DNA of 64,000 nt, from positions 124,001 to 188,000 of the forward strand of contig JADFDG010000005.1 of assembly GCA_018262975.1 (NCBI GenBank), written 5' to 3'. The notes beneath the pieces are model-generated. The model worked only from the letters and a program-made list of their open reading frames with translations. It did no database searches and was not told the origin of the DNA. Of this stretch, positions 39,601 to 49,541 are shown one piece after another; the stretch's first letter is position 1; the number at the start of each line of letters is the position of its first letter. A program made the position numbers and the translations under genes. This DNA is from Gammaproteobacteria bacterium. Lineage in GTDB: Bacteria > Pseudomonadota > Gammaproteobacteria > Pseudomonadales > JADFDG01.

Positions 39601-41361
39601 ATGAAGACTGAACTTTCCGCCCTGCTCGGCCAGGCCGTGGCCACGCTGGTCGCCAACGGCACGCTGCCGGCCGGTACCGCCGCCGACATCCGTCTCGATG
39701 CCACCAAGGACAAGGCCCACGGCGATTTCGCCACCAACCTCGCGATGATGCTGGCCAAGCCGGCCGGCAAGCCGCCGCGCGCGGTGGCCGAGGCCATCGT
39801 GGCCGCGTTGCCGGCCAACGCCATCATCACCAAGGTGGACATCGCCGGCCCCGGCTTCATCAACTTCTTCCTCGCGCAGGGCAGCCAGTTCAACGCGGTG
39901 CGCCGCGTGATCGACGACCTGCACGTGTTCGCGCGCCCGAACGTCGGCAACGGCGAGAAAGTGCTGCTGGAGTACGTGTCCGCCAACCCGACCGGCCCCA
40001 TGCACGTGGGCCACGGCCGTGGCGCGGCCTTCGGCTCGGCACTCGCCAACCTGCTGGAGGCCACCGGCCACCAGGTACACCGCGAGTACTACATCAACGA
40101 TTTCGGCCGCCAGACCGACGTGCTGGCGGTGAGCCTGTGGCTGCGCTACCTGGAGCATTTCGGCGCGCCGGTGCGCATCCCGTCGCGCGCCTACCCGGGC
40201 GCCTACGTGAAGGAATGCGCGATCCGCCTGGCCAACGACTACGGCGAGCGTTTCCGCAAGCATTACGCGGACGTGGTGGACGGCCTGCCGCCGGACCCGG
40301 AAGAAGGCGGCGACGAGGTGAAGGCCCTGCGCGAGCAGCATCTCGACGCGCTGATCGAACGCACCAAGAAGATGCTCGGCGACGATTACCGCGAGCTGCA
40401 GCAGTACGGCCTGGACGAGCAGATGGCGGCGATCCGTCACACGCTCGGCGCGCTGAACGTGAACTTCGACCGCTTCTATTCCGAGCGCGCGCTGGTGGAA
40501 GGCGGCTCGGTGCACAAGGCGCTGGACAAGCTGCGCGCCGCCGGGCATGCCTACGAGAAGGATGGCGCGCTGTGGTTGCGTACCACCGCGCTGGGCGACG
40601 AGAAGGACCGCGTGCTGGTGCGTGACGACGGCTCGTTCACCTATTTCGCCTCCGACGTGGCCTACCACCTCGAGAAGCTCGAGCGCGGCTACGACACGCT
40701 GGTGGACGTGTGGGGCGCCGACCACCACGGCTACATCGCGCGCGTGCGCGCCGCCATCGAGTTCCTGTCCGGCAAGGGCGACCGCTTCCACGTGTCGCTG
40801 ATCCAGTTCGTGACACTGGCGTCGGGCCGCATGGGCAAGCGCAGCGGCAATTTCGTGACGCTGCAGGACCTGGTCGACGAGGCCGGCACCGATGCGACGC
40901 GCTTCTTCTACCTGACGCGCTCGTCGGACCAGCACCTGGAATTCGACATCGACCTCGCGCGCTCGCAGAGCAACGAGAACCCGGTCTACTACCTGCAGTA
41001 TGCGCACGCGCGCGTGCGCAGCATGTTCCGCACGCTCACCGAGCGCGGCTGGCACTACGACGAGCAGGCCGGCCTCGCGGCACTGCCGCAACTGCCGGAA
41101 GAGGCCGCCGCCGACCTGGCGCGCCGCCTCGGCCAATGGCCGGAAACGCTCGCCGCTGCGGCGCGCAACAAGTCGCCGCACATGCTCACGCACTGGCTGC
41201 GCGAGCTGGCGCAGGAATTCCACAGCTACTACAACGCGCACAAGGTCCTGGTGGACGACGCCGCCGCGCGCAATGCGCGCCTGGTGCTCTCCGAGGCCGT
41301 GCGCCGCGTCATTGCCGACGGGCTGGGCCTGCTCGGCGTGAGCGCACCGGACAGCATGTGA
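39601..41361 (+). CDS. argS: arginyl-tRNA synthetase
   Basis: A 586-residue class I synthetase charging tRNA-Arg. The Arg-specific N-terminal Add-1 domain is followed by VSANPTGPMHVGHGRGA with the HIGH-type motif (HVGH), and the KMSKS-equivalent is degenerate (GRMGKRSGNF), as is common in ArgS. The C-terminal anticodon-binding domain ends LLGVSAPDSM. It is upstream of an SPOR protein and hslVU, a conserved gammaproteobacterial order. Confidence 0.97.
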   Translation: MKTELSALLGQAVATLVANGTLPAGTAADIRLDATKDKAHGDFATNLAMMLAKPAGKPPRAVAEAIVAALPANAIITKVDIAGPGFINFFLAQGSQFNAVRRVIDDLHVFARPNVGNGEKVLLEYVSANPTGPMHVGHGRGAAFGSALANLLEATGHQVHREYYINDFGRQTDVLAVSLWLRYLEHFGAPVRIPSRAYPGAYVKECAIRLANDYGERFRKHYADVVDGLPPDPEEGGDEVKALREQHLDALIERTKKMLGDDYRELQQYGLDEQMAAIRHTLGALNVNFDRFYSERALVEGGSVHKALDKLRAAGHAYEKDGALWLRTTALGDEKDRVLVRDDGSFTYFASDVAYHLEKLERGYDTLVDVWGADHHGYIARVRAAIEFLSGKGDRFHVSLIQFVTLASGRMGKRSGNFVTLQDLVDEAGTDATRFFYLTRSSDQHLEFDIDLARSQSNENPVYYLQYAHARVRSMFRTLTERGWHYDEQAGLAALPQLPEEAAADLARRLGQWPETLAAAARNKSPHMLTHWLRELAQEFHSYYNAHKVLVDDAAARNARLVLSEAVRRVIADGLGLLGVSAPDSM

Positions 41362-41369
41362 GGTAACGG

Positions 41370-42029
41370 ATGTCCCGCAATGCCGGCAACAAGAAGCGTG
41401 GCGCGCAGCCGCGCGGTTCCTCGGGTGGCGGCAGCAAGCACTGGCCGTTCTTCGTCGGCGGCCTGCTGCTGGGCTTGCTGCTGGCCGGCGGCGTGTACCT
41501 GCTGAAGATCCTGCCTACCGCGATGGAATTGCGCGAACGGGCCAAGGCCGAGCAGGCCGCCTGCGCCGATGAGCCGGCGCCGTCGAAGAAAGGCGACAAG
41601 CCGGCCGACGCGAAAGCCGCGAAGGCCGACGGCGAGCCGGTGAAGTTCCAGTTCTACACCATGCTGCCGCAGCAGGAAGTGGTGGCACCGGTGGCCGGCG
41701 ACAAGACCACGGTAGCGACGCCGCCACCGCTGCCGCCGGAGGACAAGCCCGCCGCTGCCGACAAGCCCGCCGCGGAGAAGCCGGCGGCGTCCGCCGCGCG
41801 CTTCCAGTTGCAGGCCGGCTCGTTCCGCACCCGCCAGGAAGCGGACCGGCGACGCGCCGAGCTGGTGCTATCCGGCCAGAGCGTGAACGTGCAGAACGTT
41901 AAAACCGGCAATGGCGAGGAGTGGTTCCGGGTCATGGTCGGGCCGTTCGGCAGCGAAGCCGACATGCAGAAGGCACGGCAACAGCTGTCGGCCATGAAGG
42001 TCGATACGCTGCCCATCCGCCTGCGCTGA
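41370..42029 (+). CDS. SPOR-domain protein (FtsN-like)
   Basis: A 219-residue protein with a cytoplasmic start (RNAGNKKRGAQPRG), one membrane helix (about residues 25-47, WPFFVGGLLLGLLLAGGVYL), an Ala/Pro/Lys linker containing FQFYTMLPQQEVV, and a C-terminal SPOR domain (RFQLQAGSFRTRQEADRRRA through WFRVMVGPFGSEADMQKA). The topology and its place between argS and hslV match FtsN, which activates septal peptidoglycan synthesis. It follows argS by 8 bp. The name FtsN is likely but not certain, because the essential N-terminal helices are poorly conserved in sequence. Confidence 0.85.
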   Translation: MSRNAGNKKRGAQPRGSSGGGSKHWPFFVGGLLLGLLLAGGVYLLKILPTAMELRERAKAEQAACADEPAPSKKGDKPADAKAAKADGEPVKFQFYTMLPQQEVVAPVAGDKTTVATPPPLPPEDKPAAADKPAAEKPAASAARFQLQAGSFRTRQEADRRRAELVLSGQSVNVQNVKTGNGEEWFRVMVGPFGSEADMQKARQQLSAMKVDTLPIRLR

Positions 42030-42045
42030 GCGCCTTCCGCCTTTC

Positions 42046-42156
42046 GCAGAGAGGGGGCCATGCCCCCGATGCCCTGTCCTGGCCCCATTGAATCGGGGGC
42101 GGGGCGACCTCACATAGAGGGAGCCGGGGGTGTCGGGGGCATGGCCTCCTCTCTAC
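42046..42156. repeat. REP cluster, partly decayed
   Basis: Unit 42046-42069 (+, GCAG instead of GTAG), a decayed minus unit at about 42092-42118 (stem GGGGGC lost its partner) and 42132-42156 (-, one T in the stem). It separates the SPOR gene from hslV. Confidence 0.85.
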
Positions 42157-42175
42157 ATAACGGGATCAGTATCCA

Positions 42176-42700
42176 ATGACGACAATTGTTTCGGTGCGGC
42201 GCAACGGGCGCGTGGTGATCGGTGGTGACGGCCAGGTTTCGCTGGGCAACACCATCATGAAGGGCAACGCGCGCAAGGTGCGCCGGCTGGGCAACGGCAA
42301 GGTGCTGGCGGGCTTTGCCGGCGGTACCGCCGATGCGTTCACCCTGTTCGAACGCTTCGACGCCAAGCTCGAGAAGCACGGCGGCAACCTCACCCGCGCC
42401 GCGGTGGAACTGGCCAAGGACTGGCGCACCGACCGCATGCTGCGCCGCCTGGAAGCGCTGCTGGCCGTGGCCGACCACACCGCGTCGCTGATCATTACCG
42501 GCAACGGCGACGTGATCGAACCGGAGAACGACCTGATCGCCATCGGCTCCGGCGGGCCCTACGCACAGGCGGCAGCGACCGCGCTGCTGCAGAACACCGA
42601 CCTCGACGCGCGCGCCATCGTCGAGAAGTCGCTGCAGATCGCCGGCAGCATCTGCGTGTTCACCAACAGCAACGTCACCATCGAGGAGCTCGGCGCATGA
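42176..42700 (+). CDS. hslV: ATP-dependent protease subunit HslV
   Basis: A 174-residue threonine protease of the proteasome-beta fold. After Met removal the mature N-terminus is [20 protein letters not shown], with the catalytic Thr first. [21 protein letters not shown] and [14 protein letters not shown] are conserved. It forms a dodecamer capped by HslU. The stop overlaps the hslU start by 4 bp. Start at ATG 42176 immediately precedes the catalytic Thr; a REP cluster ends 19 bp upstream, in the position where a heat-shock promoter or leader would lie. Confidence 0.97.
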   Translation: MTTIVSVRRNGRVVIGGDGQVSLGNTIMKGNARKVRRLGNGKVLAGFAGGTADAFTLFERFDAKLEKHGGNLTRAAVELAKDWRTDRMLRRLEALLAVADHTASLIITGNGDVIEPENDLIAIGSGGPYAQAAATALLQNTDLDARAIVEKSLQIAGSICVFTNSNVTIEELGA

Positions 42701-44046
42701 GCGACATGACTCCCCGCGAGATCGTCAGCGAACTCGACCGCTACATCGTGGGCCAGCATGCCGCCAAGCGTGCCGTGGCCGTTGCCCTGCGCAACCGCTG
42801 GCGCCGCCTGCAACTGCCGGAGGCGCTGCGCCACGATATCGTGCCGAAGAACATCCTCATGATCGGCCCCACCGGCGTGGGCAAGACGGAGATCGCCCGC
42901 CGGCTGGCGCGGCTGGCCAATGCGCCGTTCATCAAGGTGGAAGCCACCAAGTTCACCGAGGTGGGCTACGTGGGCCGCGACGTGGAAACCATCGTGCGCG
43001 ACCTGGTGGAAACGGCGATGAAGATGCAGCGCCAGGAGGCCATGGCGGCCTCGCGCGTGAAGGCCGAGGAAGCCGCCGAGGAGCGCCTGCTGGACGCCCT
43101 GCTGCGCCCCGCACGCGACGACTTCGCGAACGCGCCGCAACAGCCGGCGCCCGGCGACAACGTCACGCGCAACCTGTTCCGCCGCAAGCTGCGCGCCGGC
43201 GAACTGGATGACCGCGAGATCGAGATCGACGTGGCACAGACCCAAGTGGGCGTGAACATCATGGCGCCGCCGGGGCTGGAGGAAATGACCAGCCAGCTGC
43301 AGAGCATGTTCGCCAACATGGGCCGCGACCGCCGCAAGACGCAGCGCATCAAGGTGAAGGAGGCACTGAAGCTGGTGCGCGAGGAAGAAGCCGCCAAGCT
43401 GGTGAATGACGAGGAGATCAAGGATGCCGCGCTGCGCGCCGTGGAACAGGGCGGCATCGTGTTCATCGACGAGATCGACAAGGTATGCCGGCGCGGCGAA
43501 ACCAGCGGCGCCGACGTGTCGCGTGAAGGCGTGCAGCGCGACCTGCTGCCGCTGATCGAGGGCAGCACGGTGAACACCAAGTACGGCCCGGTGAAGACCG
43601 ACCACGTGCTGTTCATCTGCTCGGGCGCTTTCCACCTGGCCAAGCCGTCGGACCTGATCCCGGAACTTCAGGGCCGCCTGCCGATCCGCGTCGAGCTGGA
43701 GGCGCTGAGCGCGCAGGACTTCGAGCGCATCCTCAAGGAACCGACCAACTCGCTCACCACGCAGTACCGCGAGCTGCTCGGCACCGAGGGTCTCAAGGTG
43801 GAATTCGGCGACGACGCCGTGCGTCGCATTGCCGAGATTGCCTTCCAGGTGAACGAGCGCACCGAGAACATCGGGGCTCGCCGCCTGCATACGGTGATGG
43901 AGAAGTTGCTGGAGGACGTGTCGTTCGACGCGGCCGACGTGGCGCTCAAGCAGGCCGGTGCGACGCTGCAGATCGATGCGGCGCGTGTTGATCGCGTGCT
44001 CGGTGGCGTGGTGCAGGACGAGGACCTGTCGCGCTACATCCTGTAG
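42697..44046 (+). CDS. hslU: HslU unfoldase ATPase subunit
   Basis: A 449-residue AAA+ ATPase that unfolds substrates for Hsl[21 protein letters not shown] begins the family-typical N-domain; Walker A is [15 protein letters not shown], the pore motif GYVGRD, and Walker [14 protein letters not shown]. The I-domain (residues ~110-240) and C-terminal LSRYIL, which docks into HslV, are intact. The last residue Leu is directly followed by a TAG that belongs to the REP at 44043, so the functional C-terminal tail has been preserved exactly up to the insertion. Confidence 0.97.
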   Translation: MSDMTPREIVSELDRYIVGQHAAKRAVAVALRNRWRRLQLPEALRHDIVPKNILMIGPTGVGKTEIARRLARLANAPFIKVEATKFTEVGYVGRDVETIVRDLVETAMKMQRQEAMAASRVKAEEAAEERLLDALLRPARDDFANAPQQPAPGDNVTRNLFRRKLRAGELDDREIEIDVAQTQVGVNIMAPPGLEEMTSQLQSMFANMGRDRRKTQRIKVKEALKLVREEEAAKLVNDEEIKDAALRAVEQGGIVFIDEIDKVCRRGETSGADVSREGVQRDLLPLIEGSTVNTKYGPVKTDHVLFICSGAFHLAKPSDLIPELQGRLPIRVELEALSAQDFERILKEPTNSLTTQYRELLGTEGLKVEFGDDAVRRIAEIAFQVNERTENIGARRLHTVMEKLLEDVSFDAADVALKQAGATLQIDAARVDRVLGGVVQDEDLSRYIL

Positions 44047-44116
44047 AGAGGGGGCCATGCCCCCGATTTGTCGAGCAGCGACGGCGAAGAGCGTCGGGGG
44101 CATGCCCCCTCTCTAC
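44043..44116. repeat. REP pair at the hslU 3' end
   Basis: Units 44043-44066 (+, supplying the hslU stop) and 44093-44116 (-). The second lacks one G and is therefore a perfect palindrome, GGGGGCATGCCCCC. Confidence 0.95.
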
Positions 44117-44117
44117 A

Positions 44118-45638
44118 TCAGGGGGAGGACGGGGCCCTGGCGAGGACGGCGGCGGCTTCCTCGTGGCCGAGGGCCGCGGCGCGCTCGAGGTAATAGCGCG
44201 CCTCTTCCTTGTCCTTGCCCACGTAATTGCCGATCCAGTACATGTAGCCCAGCAGGTATAGCGAGTCCGGCTCGCCGGCTTCCGCCGCTTCGGTCAGCAA
44301 TTCCACGGTGCGGTCGCGGTCGCGCTCGACACCGTTGGCATCCCAGTAGCGCAGGGCAAGGACGCGCTTCGCCATCGCGTCCAGCGGCGCCGCCTCCTCG
44401 AGCAACTTCGTGGCAGCGGACTGGTCCTTCGGCACGCAGGTGCCGTTGTCCAGCATCATGGCGAGATCGCGCATGGCCGGCGGGCTGCCCTGCTTCGCCA
44501 GCGCCTCGAACTGCGGCAGTCGCTCGCACCGCCGTTCCTTCGGCAACTCCCAGTAGGCGACGTTGTTCTGCAGCGTCAGCGCCGCGAGGTCGCCCTTCGC
44601 CGCCAACTGCTCGAGCACCTGCTTGCCGCGCGTGTAGAACGGCTCGCCGCCGTGCTCGATCAGCGCGGCGGCGTAGGTGTAGCGCTCGAAGTCGTTGGTG
44701 AAGGCAGCCTCCGCCTCTGCTGCCTTGAAGTTCTCGATGACCATGTCCGCGCGATCGAGCATGCGAATCATCGGCACCACGCACTGCGGGTTGTGGTAGG
44801 TCTCGTAGCAGGTGCGGAAATGCGCCACTGATTCGCGCACCGACTCGATGTCCTTGCCGTTCATGGCGTTCCGTATGCCTTGCAGCATGTGGTAGCGCGA
44901 CATCCACTCGTCGGTACGGTAGAACGACTTGACGTCCGAATCCCACGCGCGCTGCGCCGCGGCGCGCGCAGCGACCAGGTCCACGCGCGTACCGACGCCG
45001 GCGTAGTAAGCCAGGCCGAGTTCAGTGCAGAGATTCGGGTGATCGCCGACGGTCGGCGAGCACCACGGCGTCAGCACCTCTATGGCCTTGGTCGTACCTT
45101 CCGGCCCCTTGCCCTGCAGCCACAAGGCGTACTCCAGCGCCGCCAGGTCCACGCCCTCGCCGATGGCGCGGTTGAACGCGCGCTCGTAGGCCTCGTCGCC
45201 AAGCGCAGGCGCCGACTTGCGCGCAATGGCCAGTGCACCGCCGGCGTCGACGATGGCCTGTCCCAGCCACACGGCTTCCTTGTCCGCGCGCGCCTTGTAC
45301 TTCTGCCAGGTGGCATCGTCCGCCACCAGCATCGTGCTGATCTGCGCCATCAGCGCGGCGTCGCGTTTCTGGTTCCGGGCGTCCTTGAAGGACGCGTAGG
45401 CGCCGCCGATGAATCGCGCCAGCTTCTCGATCTGCCATTCACCCGACACGTCGATCGGGCCGGCGCTGTAGAAGCCGCTGTCGACCAGGCTGCGCGACAT
45501 GCGGTCGTGGTATTGCCACGCCGCGCTGTGGCTGGAGTAGTTGTCGCGCTGCGAGGCGTGGTAATCGGTGCTGCCGCTGGCATGCGCGAGCCCCGCGCAC
45601 GCCAGCAGCAGGACAAGCAACGGCGCGAAGCCCCTCAC
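44118..45638 (-). CDS. Sel1-repeat-like exported protein
   Basis: A 506-residue protein with an N-terminal signal segment (VRGFAPLLVLLLACAGLAHA). The body is helical, with Sel1/TPR-like repeats best seen near the C-terminus: DAMAKRVLALRYWDANGVERD, then TELLTEAAEAGEPDSLYLLG, and EEARYYLERAAALGHEEAAAV. Sel1 repeats mediate protein-protein contacts; no specific role can be assigned. The GTG start overlaps the stop of the preceding Sel1-like gene by 4 bp (GTGA), so the two are coupled. Confidence 0.75.
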   Translation of the reverse strand: MRGFAPLLVLLLACAGLAHASGSTDYHASQRDNYSSHSAAWQYHDRMSRSLVDSGFYSAGPIDVSGEWQIEKLARFIGGAYASFKDARNQKRDAALMAQISTMLVADDATWQKYKARADKEAVWLGQAIVDAGGALAIARKSAPALGDEAYERAFNRAIGEGVDLAALEYALWLQGKGPEGTTKAIEVLTPWCSPTVGDHPNLCTELGLAYYAGVGTRVDLVAARAAAQRAWDSDVKSFYRTDEWMSRYHMLQGIRNAMNGKDIESVRESVAHFRTCYETYHNPQCVVPMIRMLDRADMVIENFKAAEAEAAFTNDFERYTYAAALIEHGGEPFYTRGKQVLEQLAAKGDLAALTLQNNVAYWELPKERRCERLPQFEALAKQGSPPAMRDLAMMLDNGTCVPKDQSAATKLLEEAAPLDAMAKRVLALRYWDANGVERDRDRTVELLTEAAEAGEPDSLYLLGYMYWIGNYVGKDKEEARYYLERAAALGHEEAAAVLARAPSSP

Positions 45639-46816
45639 TGGCGCGTGCCCGCCATGCGCTCCAGCTCGGCGAACGGCATGGTGAGCGCTTCCTCGAGCCA
45701 TCCGGCGAGGTCTTCGGCAGTCTTGGCATCGTAGGGATGGATCCTGTAGATGCCCTGGATGGCTTCCTTCAGCATGGCGTCACCGCCGTCGGGCTGCACT
45801 TCCACCACCAGCTGCACGTTGGCCGCCATGCACTGGGCATTGCCCGGCGCACAGGTGCGTGCCCACGACAGCGCCTCGACGCTGTCCTGCTCCACGCCGA
45901 TGCCGTTGCGGAATTTCTGCGCCATGATGAACTGCGCTTCGCTTTCCCCGGCGTTGGCGGCCTTGAGGATCCACGCGGTGCCCGCGGCCGGATCGGCCGC
46001 CACGCCGAAGCCACGCTCCAGCATCATGCCGTACATGCGCATGCCCTTGACCTGGCCGGCCTCGGCGGCTTTTTTCGCCCAGGATGCGGCCGTCGCCCAG
46101 TCGGCGTCGGTCATCTGCTGCTTCGAACTGTGCATGGTGGCGAGCCAGAAGTAGGCGCGCGCGTTACCCTTCGCCGCGGCCTTCTCGAATTCCTTCATCG
46201 CCGCGTCCCAGTCGGCGGTGACGCCGGCCCAGCCATTGGCCAGCACCATGCCGCGCTCGACCATCGCGTCGGCATCGGCATCGCCCAGCGCCTGCATCAT
46301 CGCGAACCCGCGCGGACCCTGGTTCTTGTCGACCTGGCCACGCAGCACCATCTTGGCGTGCTCCCGCTTGCCGGCGAGGCTGCCGGCGGCGCCGGCGGCC
46401 TCGAAACTCTTCTGCGCTTCCGGGAATTTCGACGGACCACCCACACCCAGCCACTGGCAGGCGCCCAGCAGATACAGCGATTCGGCGTCGGTCTTGCCGG
46501 CCAGCGATTTCACCCACGCACTCTTGGTGAGCGAGCCGTTCTTCGCCTTGGCCGCCTTGTAGGCGGCGTTGACCGCTGCGTTGGCGGCGTCGAGGCTGTC
46601 GTCGTAGTAGATGTCGAGATCCTTGGCCTTGGCCTGGGCGGCCTTGCGGGCAAAGATCACCGACGGATTTTCCATCGCCTCGACGGTACCCATCTCCAGG
46701 CGCGTAGGCGGCGCGGCGTTCGCTTCAAGCGTGGCTTCCAGGCGTACCGGCTGTTCGGCCACCGCCAGTCCCGCCACCATGCTTCCCATCGCCACCCACA
46801 AGGCCGCGCGCTTCAT
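45635..46816 (-). CDS. Sel1-repeat-like exported protein
   Basis: A 393-residue protein with a signal peptide (MKRAALWVAMGSMVAGLAVA) and Sel1-like helical repeats, including DWDAAMKEFEKAAAKGNARA, WAKKAAEAGQVKGMRMYGMM and AWILKAANAGESEAQFIMAQ. The N-terminal region is Ala/Lys-rich. It is probably periplasmic. Along with the coupled gene downstream it forms a two-protein unit of unknown function. The ATG at 46816 was selected at the signal peptide; upstream in-frame codons run through REP sequence. Confidence 0.78.
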   Translation of the reverse strand: MKRAALWVAMGSMVAGLAVAEQPVRLEATLEANAAPPTRLEMGTVEAMENPSVIFARKAAQAKAKDLDIYYDDSLDAANAAVNAAYKAAKAKNGSLTKSAWVKSLAGKTDAESLYLLGACQWLGVGGPSKFPEAQKSFEAAGAAGSLAGKREHAKMVLRGQVDKNQGPRGFAMMQALGDADADAMVERGMVLANGWAGVTADWDAAMKEFEKAAAKGNARAYFWLATMHSSKQQMTDADWATAASWAKKAAEAGQVKGMRMYGMMLERGFGVAADPAAGTAWILKAANAGESEAQFIMAQKFRNGIGVEQDSVEALSWARTCAPGNAQCMAANVQLVVEVQPDGGDAMLKEAIQGIYRIHPYDAKTAEDLAGWLEEALTMPFAELERMAGTRQ

Positions 46817-46913
46817 CAGTGCTTCTCCATCCGCCAGGGTTGCCCGCGACATGCGGGTGTTTGGCTGATGGTGGGGACAAACGCGGGAAGAAGACAATCC
46901 CGGGATCAGGGGG

Positions 46914-46938
46914 ATCGGGGGCATGGCCCCCTCTCTAC
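46914..46938. repeat. single REP unit
   Basis: Consensus unit, minus orientation, without a partner, followed by GAAGAGCG, the extension common to other copies. It lies between the Sel1 genes and purK. Confidence 0.95.
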
Positions 46939-46964
46939 GAAGAGCGAAAGGCGGGAGAGGAAGA

Positions 46965-48035
46965 TCAGCCGAGCAGGGATTCGAGGCTCGCGATGGCCGC
47001 CGCGTCAGGATTGGTCAGCGTGACGTGGCCGATCTTGCGGCCGGCGCGCTCGGCCTTGCCGTAGTCGTGCACGGCCAGGCCGTCCATCGCCAGCAGCGCC
47101 TGGCGGTCCGGCCAGAAGCCCAGCACGTTCCAGGTGATCACCGGCGCGCGCAGCGCGGTGCTGCCGAGCGGCAGGCCCAGCACGGCGCGCACATGGTTCT
47201 CGAACTGGCTGGTGACCGCGCCCTCGATGGTCCAGTGCCCGCTGTTGTGCACGCGCGGCGCGAACTCGTTGATGAGGATCCCTGCGCCGGTGCGGAAGAA
47301 TTCCACCGCCAGCACGCCGCGGTAATCCAGCGACTGCATCAGCGTGCGCAGGCAGCGTTCGCCCTCGGCGACTTCGTCGCGCGATACCGTGCCGTTCACG
47401 TCCGGCTCGGTGCGCACGAGGATGCCGTCGCGGTGCACGTTCAACGACGGCGTCCAGAAACGGATGTCGCCGTCGGCGCCGCGCACCGCCACCAGCGAGA
47501 ACTCGCCGCGGAAATCGATCTCCGCCTCGACGGTGTACGGCGCCGCCTCGGCGGGAATCGCGGCGATGTCGGCCGCCGAATTCACCTTCCACTGGCCGCG
47601 GCCATCGTAGCCGCCGCTGGCTGCCTTCACGCGGCACGGGAAACCCACCTGCGCGCACGCGGCCGGCAAATCGGCGTGGATGCCGGCCTGCGACCACTTC
47701 GGCTGCGGCAAGCCGAGCGCCGTCAGGTGCTCGCGCTCACGGCGACGGTCACGCTTGAGATCGAGCGCAGCCGGCGTGGGCCACAGCGCGGCGTGCTGCA
47801 TCACCTGCGTGAAGATGCGCGGGTCGATGGTCTCGATCTCGGTGGTGGCCGCATCGAGCCCGTGCGTGAAATCGTTGATCTCCGCCACGTCGAGCTGGCT
47901 GTAGCGCGCCCCGAAATCCAGCAGCGCCGCGTCGTCCTTCGGGACGAGGAAACGGCAGCGCACGCCGAGCGGGATGGCGGAAAGTGCGAGCATGCGGCCG
48001 AGCTGGCCGCCGCCGATGATGCCGAGGGTTTTCAT
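46965..48035 (-). CDS. purK: 5-(carboxyamino)imidazole ribonucleotide synthase
   Basis: A 356-residue ATP-grasp enzyme. It begins MKTLGIIGGGQLGRMLALSA and has CRVKAASGGYDGRGQWKV and EFAPRVHNSGHWTIEG, all hallmark PurK segments. It converts AIR, bicarbonate and ATP to N5-CAIR in purine synthesis; PurE, encoded immediately upstream, then isomerises N5-CAIR to CAIR. The 31-bp gap and shared strand suggest an operon. Bicarbonate is a substrate, of interest given the adjacent SbtA-like permease. Confidence 0.97.
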   Translation of the reverse strand: MKTLGIIGGGQLGRMLALSAIPLGVRCRFLVPKDDAALLDFGARYSQLDVAEINDFTHGLDAATTEIETIDPRIFTQVMQHAALWPTPAALDLKRDRRREREHLTALGLPQPKWSQAGIHADLPAACAQVGFPCRVKAASGGYDGRGQWKVNSAADIAAIPAEAAPYTVEAEIDFRGEFSLVAVRGADGDIRFWTPSLNVHRDGILVRTEPDVNGTVSRDEVAEGERCLRTLMQSLDYRGVLAVEFFRTGAGILINEFAPRVHNSGHWTIEGAVTSQFENHVRAVLGLPLGSTALRAPVITWNVLGFWPDRQALLAMDGLAVHDYGKAERAGRKIGHVTLTNPDAAAIASLESLLG

Positions 48036-48066
48036 CGCGTGGACGTGTGCGTCGTGAAAGTGGATG

Positions 48067-48576
48067 TCAGCCGTTTTCCGGCATGCGCGGATCGTCGCTG
48101 GCCAGCACCTTGTCGGTCTGGTTCTTGCGCCAGGCATGCACCTTGGCGCGCAGCGCGTCATCGGTGGTGGCCAGCGCCTGCGCGGCGAACAGCGCGGCGT
48201 TGATGGCGCCGGCCTTGCCGATGGCGAAGGTGCCCACCGGCACGCCGCCGGGCATCTGCACGATGGACAGCAGCGAATCGAGGCCGTTGAGCGCGTGCGA
48301 CTGCACCGGCACGCCCAGCACCGGCACCGGCGTCTTGGACGCGATCATGCCCGGCAGGTGCGCGGCGCCGCCGGCGCCGGCGATCACGAAGCGCAGGCCG
48401 CGTTCCTCGGCGGTGGCGCCGAATTCGAACAGGCGGTCCGGCGTGCGGTGCGCGGACACCACCTTCGCCTCGTGCGGGATGCCGAGTGCTTCCAGCGTTT
48501 CCACGGCGTGGCGCATGGTTTCCCAGTCGCTGCGCGAGCCCATGACGACGGCCACCAGCGGTTTGTTCGAACTCAT
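48067..48576 (-). CDS. purE: N5-carboxyaminoimidazole ribonucleotide mutase
   Basis: A 169-residue class I Pur[15 protein letters not shown] is the phosphate-binding start, followed by [12 protein letters not shown] with the catalytic His and [25 protein letters not shown]. It catalyses the reversible carboxylate shift N5-CAIR to CAIR. ATG 48576 matches the family N-terminus; a TTG at 48582 is not needed. It precedes purK and follows the permease gene by 32 bp, so a longer transcript nhaA-permease-purE-purK is possible. Confidence 0.97.
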   Translation of the reverse strand: MSSNKPLVAVVMGSRSDWETMRHAVETLEALGIPHEAKVVSAHRTPDRLFEFGATAEERGLRFVIAGAGGAAHLPGMIASKTPVPVLGVPVQSHALNGLDSLLSIVQMPGGVPVGTFAIGKAGAINAALFAAQALATTDDALRAKVHAWRKNQTDKVLASDDPRMPENG

Positions 48577-48608
48577 CGGCAACTAGCTCCAGGCGCGCGG
48601 ATACGGGG

Positions 48609-49541
48609 TCAACGGTTAACGACGAGATCCGTGTACAACGGGATCCCGACGAGGACGTTGAACGGGAAAGTGATGGCCAGCGAGGCGGTGATCGACAGGT
48701 TGTGGCGGGCCTCGGGGATGGCAATGCGCATCGCCGCCGGCACCGCGATATAGGACGCACTGGCGCCCAGGATCGCAACCATCGCCACCCCGCCGGGCGA
48801 CAACCCGGCCAGTGTACCCGCGACGGCCCCCAGCGCGGCACCCGTCAGCGGCATGAGGGTGCCGAAGGCGACCAGGAAGGGGCCGACCTGGCGCAGGTCG
48901 CCCAGCCGGGACGCGGCGATCAGGCCCATCTCCACCAGGAACAGGGCCAGTGCGCCCTTGAACAGGTCGATGAACAGCGGCGCCACCGGCTCGACCCCGG
49001 CCGGCCCGGCCACCGCGCCGATCACCAGGCCGCCGCCCATCAGCAGGATGCCCTTGTTCAGGAAGATCTCGTGGGCCAGCTGGCCACCGCCGCCGGCACC
49101 GATGCCCGCCCGGCGTGCCAGCCAGATACCGACGCCGATGGCCGGCATTTCGAGCAGCACCACGAATACCGGCAGGTAGGCCTCGTGGGCCACCCCGAGG
49201 CTGTCCAGGTGGGCAATGCCCACCGCGTAGGTGGCCACGCTGACCGAGCCGTAGTGCGCGGCAATGGAAGCGGCATCGGCCACCGGCAACTTGCCCAGCG
49301 CGCGCAGAACCGGATAGCCGATCAGCGGCAGGATCAGCCCCAGCGACATCACCGGCAGCGCCTGCAGCAGCACGTCCTGCAGCGGGAAGCGGGCCAGCTC
49401 CATGCCGCCCTTCAGGCCGATGGCCAGCAACAGGTACAGGCTCAGCGTGTCATAGAGCCCGGTGGGCAGGCGCAGGTCGGAACGCACCAGGCCGGCGAAG
49501 GCGCCCAGCGCGAAGAACAGGATGATGATGTCGATGTTCAT
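48609..49541 (-). CDS. SbtA-like sodium-dependent bicarbonate permease
   Basis: A 310-residue membrane protein with about ten hydrophobic segments. It matches the SbtA/DUF897 family: FALGAFAGLVRSDLRLP near the start, LAIGLKGGMELA, HYGSVSVATYAVGIAHL and VFVVLLEMPAIGVGIWLARR, and late ILGASASYIAVPAAMRIAIPEA. In cyanobacteria SbtA takes up bicarbonate with sodium. No adjacent PII-like SbtB is present. The gene overlaps the stop of nhaA by 4 bp, so the two are translationally coupled. Transport specificity in this organism is inferred from family only. Confidence 0.8.
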   Translation of the reverse strand: MNIDIIILFFALGAFAGLVRSDLRLPTGLYDTLSLYLLLAIGLKGGMELARFPLQDVLLQALPVMSLGLILPLIGYPVLRALGKLPVADAASIAAHYGSVSVATYAVGIAHLDSLGVAHEAYLPVFVVLLEMPAIGVGIWLARRAGIGAGGGGQLAHEIFLNKGILLMGGGLVIGAVAGPAGVEPVAPLFIDLFKGALALFLVEMGLIAASRLGDLRQVGPFLVAFGTLMPLTGAALGAVAGTLAGLSPGGVAMVAILGASASYIAVPAAMRIAIPEARHNLSITASLAITFPFNVLVGIPLYTDLVVNR

